In this document: positions 5,059 through 6,184 of the stretch, piece by piece | Numbering within the stretch: position 1 is the stretch's first letter | Layout: every line of letters starts with the position of its first letter | NCBI GenBank assembly: GCA_038238115.1 | Contig: JBBRYB010000143.1 | Coordinates: 1-6,184 of the forward strand | Length of the DNA stretch: 6,184 nt | Origin: JBBRYB01 sp038238115 | GTDB lineage: Bacteria; Actinomycetota; Actinomycetes; Propionibacteriales; Nocardioidaceae | Direction of reading: 5' to 3' | Made by a program: the position numbers and the translations under genes | The notes under the pieces: model-generated | The model's input: only the letters and a program-made list of their open reading frames with translations | Database searches by the model: none | Told to the model about the DNA's origin: nothing

Positions 5059-6184
5059 CAGTCCCTCCTTGACAGGACGTCGTTGATCGTGCGGGGCGAG
5101 TCGGGACGAGTAGCCGGTGGGTCCACCTTTGTCCGGTTTTGGTTCGTTCGATGAACCCTCTGTTCACGGCCTCAGTGATCGCCTGGCGCACGACCTGACC
5201 TCGCCCTGTGACGCTGGACTCGATGGCAAGCTGGGAGCAGTCGGGGAACTCCTTGACGTAGGTGACGACCTCGGGGACCAGCTCGTTGACGGCCCTCGCG
5301 GCGGTTGCCTGTTTTCGTGAGCCCGTCCCGGCGAGGCTGAGCGAACGGGTGTTGAAGTCGTAGTCGAGCCGGTCCTCGTCGACCTCCACGTCTCGCCCGG
5401 TGGCCTTCACGTAGCGCACCGTCTCGTCGTCTTTGTCGCGCGTGAGAGTGATGATGGAGTCGGCCCAGTCCTCGAGCGCCGACGAGCCTCGCGTGCGTTC
5501 TCCCTCCCAGCCGGCATGCGCCGCCAGGATCACATCACTGACGCCACAGTCGCCTCGGGCGAACCTGTCCAGGTCTGCCAGCCACGCGCCGACCTCACCG
5601 GAGTCGTTCTGGCTCTTGCCGGTGTAGGCGCGTCCGAACGGGTCGACCATGAGCGACTCGACCTCGTGTGCGCGCAGCTCCTCGGCCAGGTGCTTGCGGT
5701 CGGCGTCGAGGGTGAACGGGTTGCGCCGGCCGCGGAGGTTGACGATGTAGAGCCGGTCGACCGGCACGCCGACCTCATCGGCCCACCGCGCGATCTGCCT
5801 GGCGGAAACCTCGAAGTTAAGGAAGCCGACCCGGCCGACGACCGGCCTGACGGAGAACCGGCCGAGAAAGTCGCCGCCGAGAATCAGTGACCGGGCGAGG
5901 TTGAGCTGCAGCGTCGTCTTGCCGGTCTTGCGCATGGCGACGACGAGCGTCCCCGCATCGGACGCAATCAGGCCCTCAGCCCGATGCGGCGGCTCAGCCG
6001 GCCGAGCCAGGATGTCCACGAGCAGACCAGCATCGAACGGTGGCACCTCGATTGCGGCCGCCTTCTCAGCATCGACCCTGGCGCGTCCGGCCTCACGCAC
6101 CCGCAGCCGGTACGCCTCGATCTCGACCTGGCGGGCGAACGCGGCTGCGGTGTCCATGGCGCGAGCCTCGGCGTCGTCTGCGTC
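4949..6184 (-). CDS. RepA-like AAA/RecA-fold ATPase (AAA_25 type), 5' end outside the window
   Basis: This is a RecA-fold, probably hexameric ATPase of the RepA/DnaB-like helicase group that serves replication of plasmids, phages and integrative elements. Counting from the in-frame ATG at 6157, the order is a charged helical N-terminus (1-36), Walker A AMRKTGKTT (74-82), a NFEVS segment (114-118), Walker B SLMVDP (168-173), and the RAYTGKSQND loop (176-185). Then come HAGWEGERTRGSSALEDWAD (214-233), a sensor-like motif, and a winged-helix-like C-terminus (290-350). The frame is open to the right edge with no ribosome site before 6157, so the true start is probably outside. The literal frame ends at 4949, but after RLLVPTRP (about 5093) it is an out-of-frame reading of the HNH gene. 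One more C in the CCCC run at 5093-5096 would end the protein RTINDVLSRRD at the TGA 5060-5058, overlapping the HNH start. The authentic end is therefore probably 5058. Confidence 0.88.
   Translation of the reverse strand, partial: DADDAEARAMDTAAAFARQVEIEAYRLRVREAGRARVDAEKAAAIEVPPFDAGLLVDILARPAEPPHRAEGLIASDAGTLVVAMRKTGKTTLQLNLARSLILGGDFLGRFSVRPVVGRVGFLNFEVSARQIARWADEVGVPVDRLYIVNLRGRRNPFTLDADRKHLAEELRAHEVESLMVDPFGRAYTGKSQNDSGEVGAWLADLDRFARGDCGVSDVILAAHAGWEGERTRGSSALEDWADSIITLTRDKDDETVRYVKATGRDVEVDEDRLDYDFNTRSLSLAGTGSRKQATAARAVNELVPEVVTYVKEFPDCSQLAIESSVTGRGQVVRQAITEAVNRGFIERTKTGQRWTHRLLVPTRPARSTTSCQGGTDANPSTRAVTTQRRGGKPRSRPCTARTAYARSASSR

Noticed and set aside
1..6184. CRISPR array or iteron-type replication origin
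   Set aside because: No regularly spaced repeats occur. The only direct repeat (850 and 969) has two clear copies and uneven spacing.

Overview
The window is GC-rich DNA with actinobacterial codon use (strong G/C at third positions). It most likely comes from a soil actinomycete. The secreted PD40 beta-propeller gene resembles, from memory, proteins that are abundant in Thermoleophilia (Solirubrobacterales/Gaiellales). That placement is inference; the sequence supports no more than Actinomycetota.

Layout: (1) 1-826, minus strand: a tyrosine recombinase cut by one in-frame TAA and running off the left edge. Its conserved frame passes through an 18-base C/G homopolymer. (2) 827-1443: a divergent control region with a diverged direct repeat and a perfect 16-base palindrome, then a 48-codon gene at 1063-1209. 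(3) 1444-2515: a self-contained unit with a TTGACA promoter, an exported PD40/TolB-like propeller protein and a hairpin terminator. (4) 2536-3729, plus strand: four short genes of accessory-element type. They are a DUF6221-like protein, a small protein with two compensating frameshifts, a two-helix membrane protein and an excisionase-like HTH protein. (5) 3757-3799: a 13-bp stem with one mismatch between convergent genes, probably a two-way terminator. (6) 3806-6184, minus strand: an operon reading leftward from the right edge. It holds a RepA-like AAA/RecA-fold ATPase, a CxxC-containing HNH nuclease, a remnant small ORF, a 156-residue protein and a 78-residue protein, joined by TGATG or ATGA overlaps.

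Recombinase, helicase-type ATPase, HNH nuclease, HTH protein and many small ORFs together suggest an actinobacterial integrative element or prophage remnant (inference). No capsid, terminase, conjugation gene, tRNA or CRISPR array is visible.

The most useful observation is that several genes are broken in a consistent way. There is one nonsense codon, four apparent one-base shifts (two in or next to C runs, one in a C/G-rich run, one in a TGG/TG context), and a cluster of unlikely substitutions beside the C18 tract. This is either a decaying element or sequence of limited quality, and the window alone cannot decide. I found no convincing undescribed system. The best candidate for follow-up is the coupled ATPase-HNH-small-protein operon.
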